Assembly: GCA_009726075.1 (NCBI GenBank)
Contig: WLND01000018.1
Span: 1 to 11,755 of the forward strand
Length of the DNA: 11,755 nucleotides
Origin: Actinomycetota bacterium
GTDB lineage: Bacteria > Actinomycetota > Actinomycetes > S36-B12
Reading direction: 5' to 3'
Below the pieces are notes generated by a model. The model saw only the letters and a program-made list of their open reading frames with translations. It was not told the DNA's origin and ran no database searches. Position 1 is the first letter of the stretch, and each line of letters starts with the position of its first letter. Positions 1-7,577 of this stretch are shown here, in pieces. The position numbers and the translations under genes are program-made.

Positions 1-1831
1 CCTGGCCCTGCTGCGGCCGGTAGGACTCGAGGGTGCACACGACGAGCATGACGTCGTCGAGGTCGCGCTTGGAGTAGGCGAGGAGATTCGGATTGTCGGT
101 GCGGTGGAAGGTGAGCGAGCGCAGGTCCTGGAGCGCGGGGTGGTCGCGACGCATGGCATTGAGCTGGGTGAGCAGGGGCGCGAGGGTGTAGCCGCTCGCC
201 TCGGCCGCCTGCCAGTCGCGCGGTCGGTACTGGAACTTCTCGGTGTCGAGGTACTCCTCGCTGCCGGGGCGGAGCGACACGTGCTCGTAGAGCTCGAACC
301 CGCTGTAGATCCCGTAGGTGGGGGACAGCGTCGCCGCGAGGACGGACCGGATGGCGAAAGCGGACGGACCCCCGTACTGCAGGTACTCCGGCAGGATGTC
401 GGGGGTGGTCGCGAACAGGTTCGGCCGCATCGAGGCGGCGGCCGGGCCGGCGAGCTCTCGACTGTAGGCGGCGAGCTCGTCGCGCGTATTGCGCCAGGTG
501 AAGTAGGTGTAGCTCTGCTGGAAGCCGACCTCTGCGAGGGCCCGCATCATGGGCGGCCGGGTGAATGCCTCGGCGAGGAACAGCACGTCGGGATCGGTCT
601 CGTTGATGGCGGCGATGAGCCGCTCCCAGACCCAGACCGGCTTGGTGTGGGGATTGTCGACGCGGAAGATGCGAACCCCGTGCGAGACCCAGAAGCGAAC
701 GACCCGCTCGACTTCGGCATACAGGCCCTCGGGGTCGTTGTCGAAGTTCAGCGGGTAGATGTCCTGGTACTTCTTCGGTGGGTTCTCGGCGTAGGCGATG
801 GTGCCGTCGGCCCGCGTGGTGAACCACTCGGGATGCGCCGCGACCCACGGGTGATCGGGGGCGGCCTGCAGGGCTAGGTCGATCGCGATCTCCATGCCCT
901 GTTCCTCGATCGCTGACACGAAGCGGTCGAAGTCCGCGAGGGTGCCGAGGTCTGGGTGGACCGCATCGTGGCCCCCGAACCGCGAGCCGATCGCCCAGGG
1001 CGAGCCGGGATCGCTCGGCCCGGGAGTCAAGGTGTTGTTCGGTCCCTTGCGGTTCACCTCGCCGATCGGGTGGATCGGCGGGACGTAGACGACGTCGAAC
1101 CCCATGGCTGCAATGGCGGGCAGCCGCTTGGCTGCGGTGGCGAACGTGCCCGAGCGCGGGGGATCGAGCGAAGCCCCCTCGCTGCGGGGGAAGAACTCGT
1201 ACCAGGAGCCGACCAGCGCGCGTCGTCGCTGAACGCGTAGCGGCCACGGCCCGCTCACCGTGACGCCCTCCCGAAGCGGGTGCTCCTCGAGCACTGCGGT
1301 GACCCGGATGTCGGTGCTGGCCGACATCCGCACGGGGACGGGCAGGGTCCGGGTGCGCAGGGTGCCTGCTGCGGCGATGAGCTTGGCCCGGGCGGCTGGC
1401 AGGGAGTCCGGGAGGTCGGCGGCTGCTCGCTCGAGCAGGATGGCGCCCTCCTCGAATTCGAGTTCGACATCGATGCCGGCCGGGATCTTGATGCTGGCGC
1501 GGTGCTCCCACGAGCCCCACGGGTCGCCCCAGGCCTCGATCTCGAAGCACCAGTCGCCCATGGCATCGGCGCGAATCGTTCCGGCCCAGCCGTCGAGCCC
1601 GTCGCCCATCGGTGTCATCCGGGACCTGGAGTGCTCCGAACCGTCAGGGGCGCGAAGGACGACATGGACGCCGAGGGCGTCGTGGCCCTCGCGGAAGCAC
1701 GATGCCCTGACGGGGATCGCCTCGCCGACGGCCGCCGCCGCCGGACGGCGTCCGCCGAGCACGCAGGGGGACACGTCGGTGATGGGGAATCGACCGTCGA
1801 GCATCGTCGGGAGGGCGTGGTGAGCGTTCAT
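1..1831 (-). CDS. glgE: Alpha-1,4-glucan:maltose-1-phosphate maltosyltransferase GlgE (3' end cut off by window)
   Basis: GlgE (GH13 subfamily 3) transfers maltosyl units from alpha-maltose-1-phosphate to the non-reducing ends of alpha-1,4-glucan in the cytoplasm, the last chain-building step of the trehalose-to-glycogen route. My reading of the minus strand from the ATG at 1831 gives 610 residues before the edge; full-length relatives have about 675-700, so only the C-terminal beta domain is missing. Residues about 10-200 form the N-terminal accessory domains (GREGH-like segment FREGHDALG, 46-54). The barrel follows, with YVPPIHPIGEVNRKGPNN at 249-266. The nucleophile is D392 in IFRVDNPHTKP, the acid/base is E421 in FLAEAFTRPPMM, and the third carboxylate is D478 in TTPDILPEYLQ; this matches the spacing I recall for Streptomyces GlgE (D394/E423/D480). 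The start fits homologue N-termini (GRFPITDVSP resembles GRVEIDDVAP). No Shine-Dalgarno is visible. The gene diverges from glgP. Confidence 0.96.
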   Translation of the reverse strand, partial: MNAHHALPTMLDGRFPITDVSPCVLGGRRPAAAAVGEAIPVRASCFREGHDALGVHVVLRAPDGSEHSRSRMTPMGDGLDGWAGTIRADAMGDWCFEIEAWGDPWGSWEHRASIKIPAGIDVELEFEEGAILLERAAADLPDSLPAARAKLIAAAGTLRTRTLPVPVRMSASTDIRVTAVLEEHPLREGVTVSGPWPLRVQRRRALVGSWYEFFPRSEGASLDPPRSGTFATAAKRLPAIAAMGFDVVYVPPIHPIGEVNRKGPNNTLTPGPSDPGSPWAIGSRFGGHDAVHPDLGTLADFDRFVSAIEEQGMEIAIDLALQAAPDHPWVAAHPEWFTTRADGTIAYAENPPKKYQDIYPLNFDNDPEGLYAEVERVVRFWVSHGVRIFRVDNPHTKPVWVWERLIAAINETDPDVLFLAEAFTRPPMMRALAEVGFQQSYTYFTWRNTRDELAAYSRELAGPAAASMRPNLFATTPDILPEYLQYGGPSAFAIRSVLAATLSPTYGIYSGFELYEHVSLRPGSEEYLDTEKFQYRPRDWQAAEASGYTLAPLLTQLNAMRRDHPALQDLRSLTFHRTDNPNLLAYSKRDLDDVMLVVCTLESYRPQQGQ

Positions 1832-1840
1832 GGTGGGCTC

Positions 1841-1846
1841 AGAGTA
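1841..1846 (-). promoter_or_regulatory. Candidate -10 element of glgE, near-leaderless start
   Basis: Read on the minus strand, TACTCT (TAnnnT) lies 9 bases before the glgE ATG. A transcript starting about 7 bases after the hexamer would have a leader of only a few bases, and no purine-rich ribosome site precedes the ATG. No convincing -35 box is visible. Placing the promoter here is inference from spacing. Confidence 0.4.
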
Positions 1847-1949
1847 GGGCCGTCGCGCAGTCGATACCGAAGAATCGGCGATCCATCGGTGAAGTCCGAG
1901 GTGGGACGACCGAGGGCGGACGGGGCAATGCAAGCGTTATCAGGCAGGC

Positions 1950-1955
1950 TAGGGT
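1950..1955 (+). promoter_or_regulatory. Candidate -10 element of glgP, leaderless GTG start
   Basis: TAGGGT lies exactly 7 bases before the GTG at 1963, the spacing typical of actinobacterial leaderless genes, where the start codon is the first transcribed triplet. There is no Shine-Dalgarno sequence in the 15 bases before the GTG. The -35 zone (about 1926-1932) has no TTGACA-like hexamer, so the promoter may depend on an activator. A partial palindrome at 1929-1942 overlaps this zone. Confidence 0.5.
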
Positions 1956-1962
1956 TGCCCGC

Positions 1963-4566
1963 GTGAGAGCGATCCGACGGTTCACCGTCCGTACTGTCCT
2001 GCCCGCGCCGCTTGCCCCCCTTGAGGTGCTCGCCAACAACCTTCGTTGGTCATGGCACCCTGAGACGCGCGATCTCTTCGCCGCGATCGACCCGGCGCTG
2101 TGGGTCGCGTCGGGGGAGGATCCGGTCCGCCTCCTGGGCGACGTCTCGGCCGAGCGGCTCGACCAGCTCGCCGGCGACGAGGGCTTCGTGTCCTGGGTTG
2201 CCCATTGCGAGCGCGACCTGGCGGCCTACCAGTCCTCCGACCGCTGGTACCAGACCCTGGGCGAGGATGCTCCTGGCGGCATCGCGTACTTCTCGCCGGA
2301 GTTCGGCATCACGGGTGCGCTCCCGCAGTACTCGGGGGGCCTGGGCATCCTGGCCGGAGACCACCTCAAGACGGCGAGCGATCTCGGAATCCCGATCATC
2401 GGCATTGGCCTGTTCTACCGGGCGGGCTACTTCCGGCAGTCGCTGTCGCGCGATGGCTGGCAGCTCGAGCACTACCCGGTGTGCGATCCCGATGGCAGCC
2501 CGGTCTCGCTCCTGCGCGAGACCGACGGCACGCCGGCCAAGATCGTCATCGGCATTCCGGATGGACGAAGCATCACCGCCCGAATCTGGGTTGCGCAGGT
2601 TGGTCGGGTGCCGCTGCTGCTCCTCGATTCGGACGTCGAGGAGAACGCTGCCCCGGAACGTGAGGTCACAGACCGGCTCTACGGCGGGGGCGGCGAGCAT
2701 CGGCTTCAGCAGGAGATGCTCCTGGGCATCGGCGGCGTCCGTGCCGTTCGCGCCTACTGCCGCATCACGGGGGCGCCAGCGCCCGAGGTATTCCACACCA
2801 ATGAGGGCCACGCCGGTTTCCTGGGGGTCGAGCGCATTCGCGAGCTCGTCCAGGGCGATGCGTCGCTCACGTTCGACGAGGCCCTCGAGGCCTGTCGCGC
2901 GGGCACTGTCTTCACCACCCACACGCCGGTGCCGGCCGGAATCGATCGATTCCCCCGCGACCTGATCCTTCAGTATTTCGGCGGGGAGAATGCCGAAGCA
3001 GGGGTGCCGGTCGAGCGCATCCTCGAACTCGGCGCCGAGTCGTTCGCGAACGGCGATCCCAATGTCTTCAACATGGCGCTGCAGGGCCTGCGCCTTGCCC
3101 AGCGCGCGAACGGCGTGAGCCTCCTGCACGGCGAGGTCTCGCGGGGCATGTTCGCCGGCCTCTGGGAGGGGTTCGACCCCCAGGACGTTCCGATCACGTC
3201 CATCACGAACGGCGTTCACGCTCCGACGTGGGTTGCCCGCGAGATACGCGACCTCGCGACTTCCCAGGAGCATTCCAACGGCGCTGGCATCGAGGCGATC
3301 AATGAATCGCACGGGTGGGAGCTCATCGCCGACACGCCCGACGATCGCCTGTGGGCCACGAAGCGTCAGCTGCGCGAGCAGCTCATCGTCATGACCCGCC
3401 AGCGGCTTCGCGAATCCTGGCTGGGCCGCGGGGCCACCGAGCAGGAGCTCACGTGGATCGACTCCGTCCTCGACCCCGATGTGCTCACCATCGGCTTTGC
3501 CCGCCGCGTGCCCTCGTACAAGCGGCTGACCCTGATGCTCCGCGACAAGGATCGTCTCCGCGCGCTGCTCCTTGATCCCGTGCATCCGATCCAGCTGGTC
3601 GTGGCCGGCAAGTCGCACCCGGCCGATGATGGAGGCAAGCGCCTCATCCAGGAACTCGTGCAGTTCGCCGACGCGGCCGACGTCCGCCATCGGATCGTGT
3701 TCCTCCCGAACTACGACATGACTATGGCGACCCTGCTGTACCCGGGTTGCGACGTCTGGTTGAACAATCCGATCCGACCACTCGAGGCGAGCGGCACGTC
3801 CGGCATGAAGGCGGCACTCAACGGCGCGCTGAACCTGTCGATCCTGGACGGCTGGTGGGATGAGTGGTTCGACGGCGAGAACGGCTGGGCGATCCCGACC
3901 GCCGATGGCGTGGACGACGCAGATCGGCGCGACGACCTCGAGGCGACCGGCCTCTACGAGCTCATCGAGAAGGCCGTTGCCGCGACCTTCTACGACGTCG
4001 ACGACGCCAATCTGCCGCGGCGCTGGATCGGCATGGTGCGGCACACCCTGCGGACCCTCGGCCCGAAGGTGCTGTCGACCCGGATGGTGCGCGAGTACGT
4101 CCTGCGGCTGTACCTGCCGGCGTGCACCGCTTCCCGCCATCTGCAGGAGGGCAACTTCGCCCTCGCCAGGGAGGTGTCGGGCTGGAAGCAGCGCGAGCGC
4201 GCGTCATGGCCGCTGGTCCGCGTCGATCACGTCGAAGCGGAGGGCGTCGGCGATGCCGTGAGTCTGGGCACCCCGATCACGGTGCGGGCGTTCGTCTCGC
4301 TCGGCGACCTCAATCCCGACGACGTTCAGGTGCAGCTCGTGTACGGCCGCGTCGACGCCGACGACCTCTTCATCGCGCCACGGCATTCGGCGATGACGGT
4401 AGGGGAGGCTATGGACGGGGGCGGCTGGCAGTACCGACTGACGATCCCGCTCGAGCAGAATGGGGCATTCGGGTACTCGGTGCGGATCCTGCCGCACCAT
4501 CCGACGCTGGCGACCCCTGACGAGATGGGCCTGCAGGCCGTGCCGACCGTGATCGTCGGCGCCTAG
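1963..4566 (+). CDS. glgP: Alpha-glucan (glycogen) phosphorylase, DUF3417 type
   Basis: This 867-residue cytoplasmic PLP enzyme cleaves terminal alpha-1,4-glucose from glycogen or maltodextrin with phosphate to give glucose-1-phosphate. The N-terminus carries the DUF3417 segment (PLEVLANNLRWSWHPETRDLF, residues from about 19), found in the bacterial/archaeal phosphorylase branch. Next come YFSPEFGITGALPQYSGG from residue 109, FHTNEGHAGF from 277 and FTTHTPVPAGIDRF from 317. FARRVPSYKR lies in the C-terminal Rossmann half, and the PLP motif GTSGMKAALNG places the Schiff-base lysine at K616. Residues about 745-867 form the beta-rich tail usual for this branch. Length agrees with the mycobacterial homologue (about 860). 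The GTG at 1963 is chosen because TAGGGT lies 7 bases upstream and the DUF3417 start falls where expected. It diverges from glgE and converges on glgX. Its glucose-1-phosphate can feed glycolysis or be reused in glycogen synthesis. Confidence 0.96.
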   Translation: MRAIRRFTVRTVLPAPLAPLEVLANNLRWSWHPETRDLFAAIDPALWVASGEDPVRLLGDVSAERLDQLAGDEGFVSWVAHCERDLAAYQSSDRWYQTLGEDAPGGIAYFSPEFGITGALPQYSGGLGILAGDHLKTASDLGIPIIGIGLFYRAGYFRQSLSRDGWQLEHYPVCDPDGSPVSLLRETDGTPAKIVIGIPDGRSITARIWVAQVGRVPLLLLDSDVEENAAPEREVTDRLYGGGGEHRLQQEMLLGIGGVRAVRAYCRITGAPAPEVFHTNEGHAGFLGVERIRELVQGDASLTFDEALEACRAGTVFTTHTPVPAGIDRFPRDLILQYFGGENAEAGVPVERILELGAESFANGDPNVFNMALQGLRLAQRANGVSLLHGEVSRGMFAGLWEGFDPQDVPITSITNGVHAPTWVAREIRDLATSQEHSNGAGIEAINESHGWELIADTPDDRLWATKRQLREQLIVMTRQRLRESWLGRGATEQELTWIDSVLDPDVLTIGFARRVPSYKRLTLMLRDKDRLRALLLDPVHPIQLVVAGKSHPADDGGKRLIQELVQFADAADVRHRIVFLPNYDMTMATLLYPGCDVWLNNPIRPLEASGTSGMKAALNGALNLSILDGWWDEWFDGENGWAIPTADGVDDADRRDDLEATGLYELIEKAVAATFYDVDDANLPRRWIGMVRHTLRTLGPKVLSTRMVREYVLRLYLPACTASRHLQEGNFALAREVSGWKQRERASWPLVRVDHVEAEGVGDAVSLGTPITVRAFVSLGDLNPDDVQVQLVYGRVDADDLFIAPRHSAMTVGEAMDGGGWQYRLTIPLEQNGAFGYSVRILPHHPTLATPDEMGLQAVPTVIVGA

Positions 4567-4573
4567 CCGCGAC

Positions 4574-6682
4574 CTACGCGCAGACGCGCAGCACGACGAG
4601 GCTGTGCGGTGCCATCGTGACGATGGCACCGGCGGCCTCTTCGTTCGTCGACTCCTCCGATTGGCCCGTCACGGTGTCCAGGACCCTGCGGTAGGCCCGG
4701 GCGTACGGGCCGTCCGGCAGGACGAATTGCTGCTCGCTCTCGCCAGCATGGAGGAGGATAAGGAATGAATCATCCCTCTCGTGGTTGCCATCGGGATGCA
4801 TCGTGTGGAGCTCGCCTGATACGTACATGCCCAGGGTGCGCGCTGATGGGTCGTTCCAGTTGTCGGCGGTGACCTCACGGCCGTTCGGCGCGATCCACGC
4901 GAGATCCTTCGTGCCCCCCTCGTGGGTGGGAAGCCCGGCGAAGAAGTAGCGCTGGCGAAAGGCCCGATGCTGGCGCCGCAGGCGCATCACCGCGCGGGTG
5001 AAGTCGAGCAGGGCACTTTGCTCGCCGGTCAGGCTCCAGTTGATCCACGAGAGATCGTTGTCCTGGCAGTAGCCGTTGTTGTTGCCCCGCTGCGTGCGGC
5101 CGAACTCGTCGCCGGCGGTGACCATCGGCACGCCCGTCGAGAGCAGCAGCGTCGACAGGAGGTTGCGCATCTGGCGGAGCCGTACGTCGTTGATGCCGGC
5201 ATCGTCCGTTTCGCCCTCGACTCCGTAGTTGCGGGAGCGATTGTCGTCGGTGCCGTCGCGGTTGCCCTCGAGATTGGCCTCGTTGTGCTTGTGCTCGTAG
5301 GTAACGAGGTCGCGCATGGTGAAGCCGTCGTGGGCCGTGATGAAATTGATCGAGGCGAACGGTCGTCGGCCCTCGGACGCATAGAGATCAGCGGAGCCGC
5401 TCAGCCGCGAGCCGACCTCGGCGATGCTCGTGGCTCCACGCCAGAAGTCGCGGATGCAGTCGCGGTACTTGCCATTCCACTCGGTCCACAGAGGCGGGAA
5501 CTCACCGACCTGATAGCCGCCCGGGCCGACGTCCCAGGGCTCCGCGATGAGCTTCACCCGACGAAGGACGGGATCCTGCTGGATGGTGGTCATGAAATTG
5601 CCGAGCATGTCGACGTCGTGGAACGAGCGGGCCAGGGCCGAGGCGAGGTCGAACCTGAACCCGTCGACGTGCATCTCGGTGACCCAGTAGCGCAGGGAGT
5701 CCATGACGAGCTGGAGCACGTGCGGCTTCGAGACATCAAGGGTGTTGCCGCAGCCGGTGTAGTCGGTGTAGTACCGGCCCCCGGTCTGGAGCCGGTAGTA
5801 GTCATCGTTGTCGATGCCGCGAAATGACAGGGTCGGGCCGAACTGATTGCCCTCGGCCGTGTGGTTGTAGACGACGTCCAAGATCACCTCGAGGCCCGCC
5901 GAGTGGAGGTCCTTGACCATGTTCTTGAACTCCTGCACCTGCTCGCCGCGGGTGCCCGATGACGAGTAACGGGCGTGCGGTGCGAAGAAGCCGATGGAGT
6001 TGTAGCCCCAGTAGTTCGTGAGGCCGAGTTCAAGGAGGTGCACCTCGTCGACGAAGTGGTGGGTCGGCATGAGCTCGATGGCCGTGATCCCGAGCGAGAG
6101 CAGGTGTTCGATGACGGCCGGATTCGCGACCCCGGCGAAGGTGCCGCGCTGATGGGCAGGCACCTGGGGGTGGAGCTCGGTGAGGCCCTTGACGTGGGCC
6201 TCATAGATGACGGTGTCGCCCCACGGGGTGCGTGGATGCTCATCGCCCTTCCAGTCGAACTCGTAATCGACCACGACGCTTCGGGGTACGAACGGGGCAG
6301 AATCGTCGGAGTTCTTGGTGAGGTCGTCGCTGCCGGGGTGGTCGAACACCGCGGGGTCGAGCACGAAGTCGCCGTCGATCGCCCGGGCGTACGGGTCAAG
6401 CAGCAGCTTGCTCGGATTCCAGCGATTGCCGATCTCGGGCTGCCACGGCCCGTGGACCCGAAATCCGTAGCGGGTGCCGGGGGGCAGGTCGGTCACGTAG
6501 GCGTGGAACACGTTGAAGACTCGTTCGACGATAGGAATACGGCGTTCGCTGCCATCATCGGCAAAGACGCACAGATCGACGGCGTCGGCCCCTTCTGCCC
6601 AGAGCGCAACGTTGGCGCCACCTCGCCCATCGGGGGTGACGCCGAGCGGGTCCCAGTTGGCATGCGGTTGCGGGGTCGTCAT
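4574..6682 (-). CDS. glgX: Glycogen debranching enzyme GlgX (GH13 isoamylase type)
   Basis: GlgX/TreX hydrolyses alpha-1,6 branches of phosphorylase-limit glycogen, releasing short maltodextrins. The protein has 702 residues, the family norm. An N-terminal CBM48-like domain spans roughly 10-110 (GTRYGFRVHGPW at 69-80). The GH13 barrel follows, with conserved region I VILDVVYNHTAEGN at 266-279, region II GFRFDLASAL with nucleophile D345, region III LIAEPWDVGPGGYQVGEFPP with acid/base E381, and region IV FITAHDGFTMRDLV with D452. HKHNEANLEGNRDG (464-477) is the segment typical of GlgX rather than of pullulanases. The C-terminal beta domain ends close to glgP: 7 bases separate the two stop codons. 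The ATG at 6682 is chosen because TAGCCT lies 7 bases upstream and no ribosome site is present. Convergence with glgP, its functional partner, supports a shared role in glycogen breakdown. Known relatives prefer branches of about four glucoses; that specificity is assumed here. Confidence 0.96.
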   Translation of the reverse strand: MTTPQPHANWDPLGVTPDGRGGANVALWAEGADAVDLCVFADDGSERRIPIVERVFNVFHAYVTDLPPGTRYGFRVHGPWQPEIGNRWNPSKLLLDPYARAIDGDFVLDPAVFDHPGSDDLTKNSDDSAPFVPRSVVVDYEFDWKGDEHPRTPWGDTVIYEAHVKGLTELHPQVPAHQRGTFAGVANPAVIEHLLSLGITAIELMPTHHFVDEVHLLELGLTNYWGYNSIGFFAPHARYSSSGTRGEQVQEFKNMVKDLHSAGLEVILDVVYNHTAEGNQFGPTLSFRGIDNDDYYRLQTGGRYYTDYTGCGNTLDVSKPHVLQLVMDSLRYWVTEMHVDGFRFDLASALARSFHDVDMLGNFMTTIQQDPVLRRVKLIAEPWDVGPGGYQVGEFPPLWTEWNGKYRDCIRDFWRGATSIAEVGSRLSGSADLYASEGRRPFASINFITAHDGFTMRDLVTYEHKHNEANLEGNRDGTDDNRSRNYGVEGETDDAGINDVRLRQMRNLLSTLLLSTGVPMVTAGDEFGRTQRGNNNGYCQDNDLSWINWSLTGEQSALLDFTRAVMRLRRQHRAFRQRYFFAGLPTHEGGTKDLAWIAPNGREVTADNWNDPSARTLGMYVSGELHTMHPDGNHERDDSFLILLHAGESEQQFVLPDGPYARAYRRVLDTVTGQSEESTNEEAAGAIVTMAPHSLVVLRVCA
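4608..4630. terminator. Perfect 10-bp hairpin at the glgP/glgX convergent end
   Basis: GGTGCCATCG and CGATGGCACC are exact inverted repeats separated by TGA, 42 bases after the glgP stop. The hairpin lies inside the last codons of glgX (encoding GAIVTMAP). No T-tract follows on either strand, so it could act as a U-less terminator for glgP readthrough, or for both directions, but this is inference from position and symmetry. Confidence 0.4.
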
Positions 6683-6689
6683 CGGGCTC

Positions 6690-6695
6690 AGGCTA
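6690..6695 (-). promoter_or_regulatory. Candidate -10 element of glgX, leaderless ATG start
   Basis: On the minus strand TAGCCT is followed by 7 bases and then the glgX ATG, the same arrangement as at glgP. No Shine-Dalgarno is present. The implied -35 zone (about 6713-6719) has no clear consensus and overlaps the upstream part of the divergent crotonase promoter. A perfect palindrome, GGGGCGCCCC, lies between the two -10 boxes at 6698-6707. Confidence 0.45.
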
Positions 6696-6725
6696 CAGGG
6701 GCGCCCCGCACGCGCGACGTCCCGC

Positions 6726-6731
6726 TAGGCT
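6726..6731 (+). promoter_or_regulatory. Candidate -10 element of the crotonase gene
   Basis: TAGGCT on the plus strand would start transcription near 6738, giving a leader of about 20 bases that contains the purine-rich ribosome site AGAAGAGG 6 bases before the ATG. The -35 region is GC-rich without consensus and overlaps the back of the glgX promoter, so the two promoters may exclude each other. Confidence 0.35.
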
Positions 6732-6758
6732 CCGGAATCCCCGAGAGAAGAGGTAGTC

Positions 6759-7538
6759 ATGGCCGAGTACGTGTCGATGGACGTTTCAGATCGCGTCGCG
6801 ACGATCACCCTGAATCGGCCGAAGATGAACGCGCTCTCGCTCCAACTGCAGCAGGAGTTCGGGGAGGCCGCCAATGAGGCGGCCCAGCGATCGGATGTCG
6901 GCGCCGTGGTGCTGTACGGCGGTCCCAGGGTCTTCGCGGCCGGTGCTGACATCAAGGAAATGGTCGGCATGTCCTACCAGGACCTCGCCTCGAAGTCCGA
7001 GGGCCTGCACGCGGCATTCAACGCCGTCGCGGCGATCCCGAAGCCGACGATCGCGGCCATCACCGGGTATGCGCTCGGCGGCGGCTGCGAGCTGGCCCTG
7101 TGCTGCGACCTGCGGGTTGTGGCCGAAGACGCCAAGCTCGGCCAGCCGGAAATCCTGCTCGGCATCATCCCCGGAGCCGGCGGCACCCAGCGGCTGGCCC
7201 GCCTCATCGGCCCGTCTCGGGCCAAGGACCTCATTTTCAGCGGGAGATTCATCGACGCTGCCGAGGCGTTGGCGATCGGCCTTGCCGACCGAGTGGTGCC
7301 TGCAGACGAGGTGCTCTCGGACGCCCTGGCCTGGGCGGCTCAACTGGCACGCGGACCGGCCCTGGCCCTTGCCGCGGCCAAGTTCGCAATCGACCGCGGG
7401 CTCGAGACCGATCTCGGCACCGGTCTGGCCATTGAACGCGTCGCCTTTGCCGGGCTCTTCGCCACCGAGGACCGGGCGACCGGTATGGCCTCGTTCGTCG
7501 AGCACGGTCCGGGCAAGGCAGAGTTCGTCGGACGCTAG
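6759..7538 (+). CDS. Enoyl-CoA hydratase / crotonase family protein
   Basis: This 259-residue crotonase-fold protein probably adds water to 2-enoyl-CoA in fatty-acid or branched-acid beta-oxidation, in the cytoplasm. Both catalytic glutamates of the rat mitochondrial enzyme are present at the same 20-residue spacing: E111 in GGGCELALCCD and E131 in LGQPEILLGIIPGAGG. The oxyanion-hole/CoA segment FAAGADIKEM is at 59-68 and ITLNRPKMNAL at 16-26. The C-terminal FATEDRATGMASFVEH (234-249) is typical of bacterial short-chain hydratases resembling mycobacterial EchA8. The ATG is set by the ribosome site AGAAGAGG 6 bases upstream. It diverges from glgX and converges with the metal-receptor gene, so it is probably monocistronic. 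Its 3' end lies in a tandem duplication. Presence of both glutamates makes hydratase activity likelier than an isomerase or hydrolase, but substrate chain length cannot be read from the sequence. Confidence 0.92.
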   Translation: MAEYVSMDVSDRVATITLNRPKMNALSLQLQQEFGEAANEAAQRSDVGAVVLYGGPRVFAAGADIKEMVGMSYQDLASKSEGLHAAFNAVAAIPKPTIAAITGYALGGGCELALCCDLRVVAEDAKLGQPEILLGIIPGAGGTQRLARLIGPSRAKDLIFSGRFIDAAEALAIGLADRVVPADEVLSDALAWAAQLARGPALALAAAKFAIDRGLETDLGTGLAIERVAFAGLFATEDRATGMASFVEHGPGKAEFVGR

Positions 7539-7577
7539 CGCTCAGGGCATCCTTCGTCGGACGCTAGTGCTCAGGGC
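7524..7577. repeat. 29-base imperfect tandem duplication across the convergent stop codons
   Basis: The 25 bases at 7524-7548 recur at 7553-7577 with one difference (C at 7539, T at 7568), a period of 29 bases. Each copy contains TAG as used by the crotonase gene (first copy) and, on the minus strand, the TGA context used by the metal-receptor gene (second copy). A shorter fragment, GCTCAGG, follows at 7579-7585. It looks like a local slippage duplication between two genes that once ended closer together. Confidence 0.85.

Noticed and set aside
104..877. A 257-codon plus-strand open frame opposite glgE
   Set aside because: It lies within the glgE barrel, whose catalytic motifs read cleanly on the minus strand. 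The composition (Gly/Arg/Val-rich) is that of an antisense shadow.
1280..1966. A 228-codon plus-strand open frame running into the glgE/glgP promoter gap
   Set aside because: It overlaps the N-terminal domain of glgE and the predicted promoters, has no ribosome site and shows no domain.
2050..4140. A 696-codon open frame on the minus strand opposite glgP
   Set aside because: It is antisense to a phosphorylase with all family motifs. In GC-rich DNA the antisense frame aligned with third positions rarely contains stops. Its translation shows no recognisable domain and no ribosome site fits.
4922..6877. Two plus-strand open frames of about 300 codons opposite glgX and into the crotonase gene
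   Set aside because: They are shadows of glgX on the complementary strand. The second also overlaps the crotonase start in another frame.
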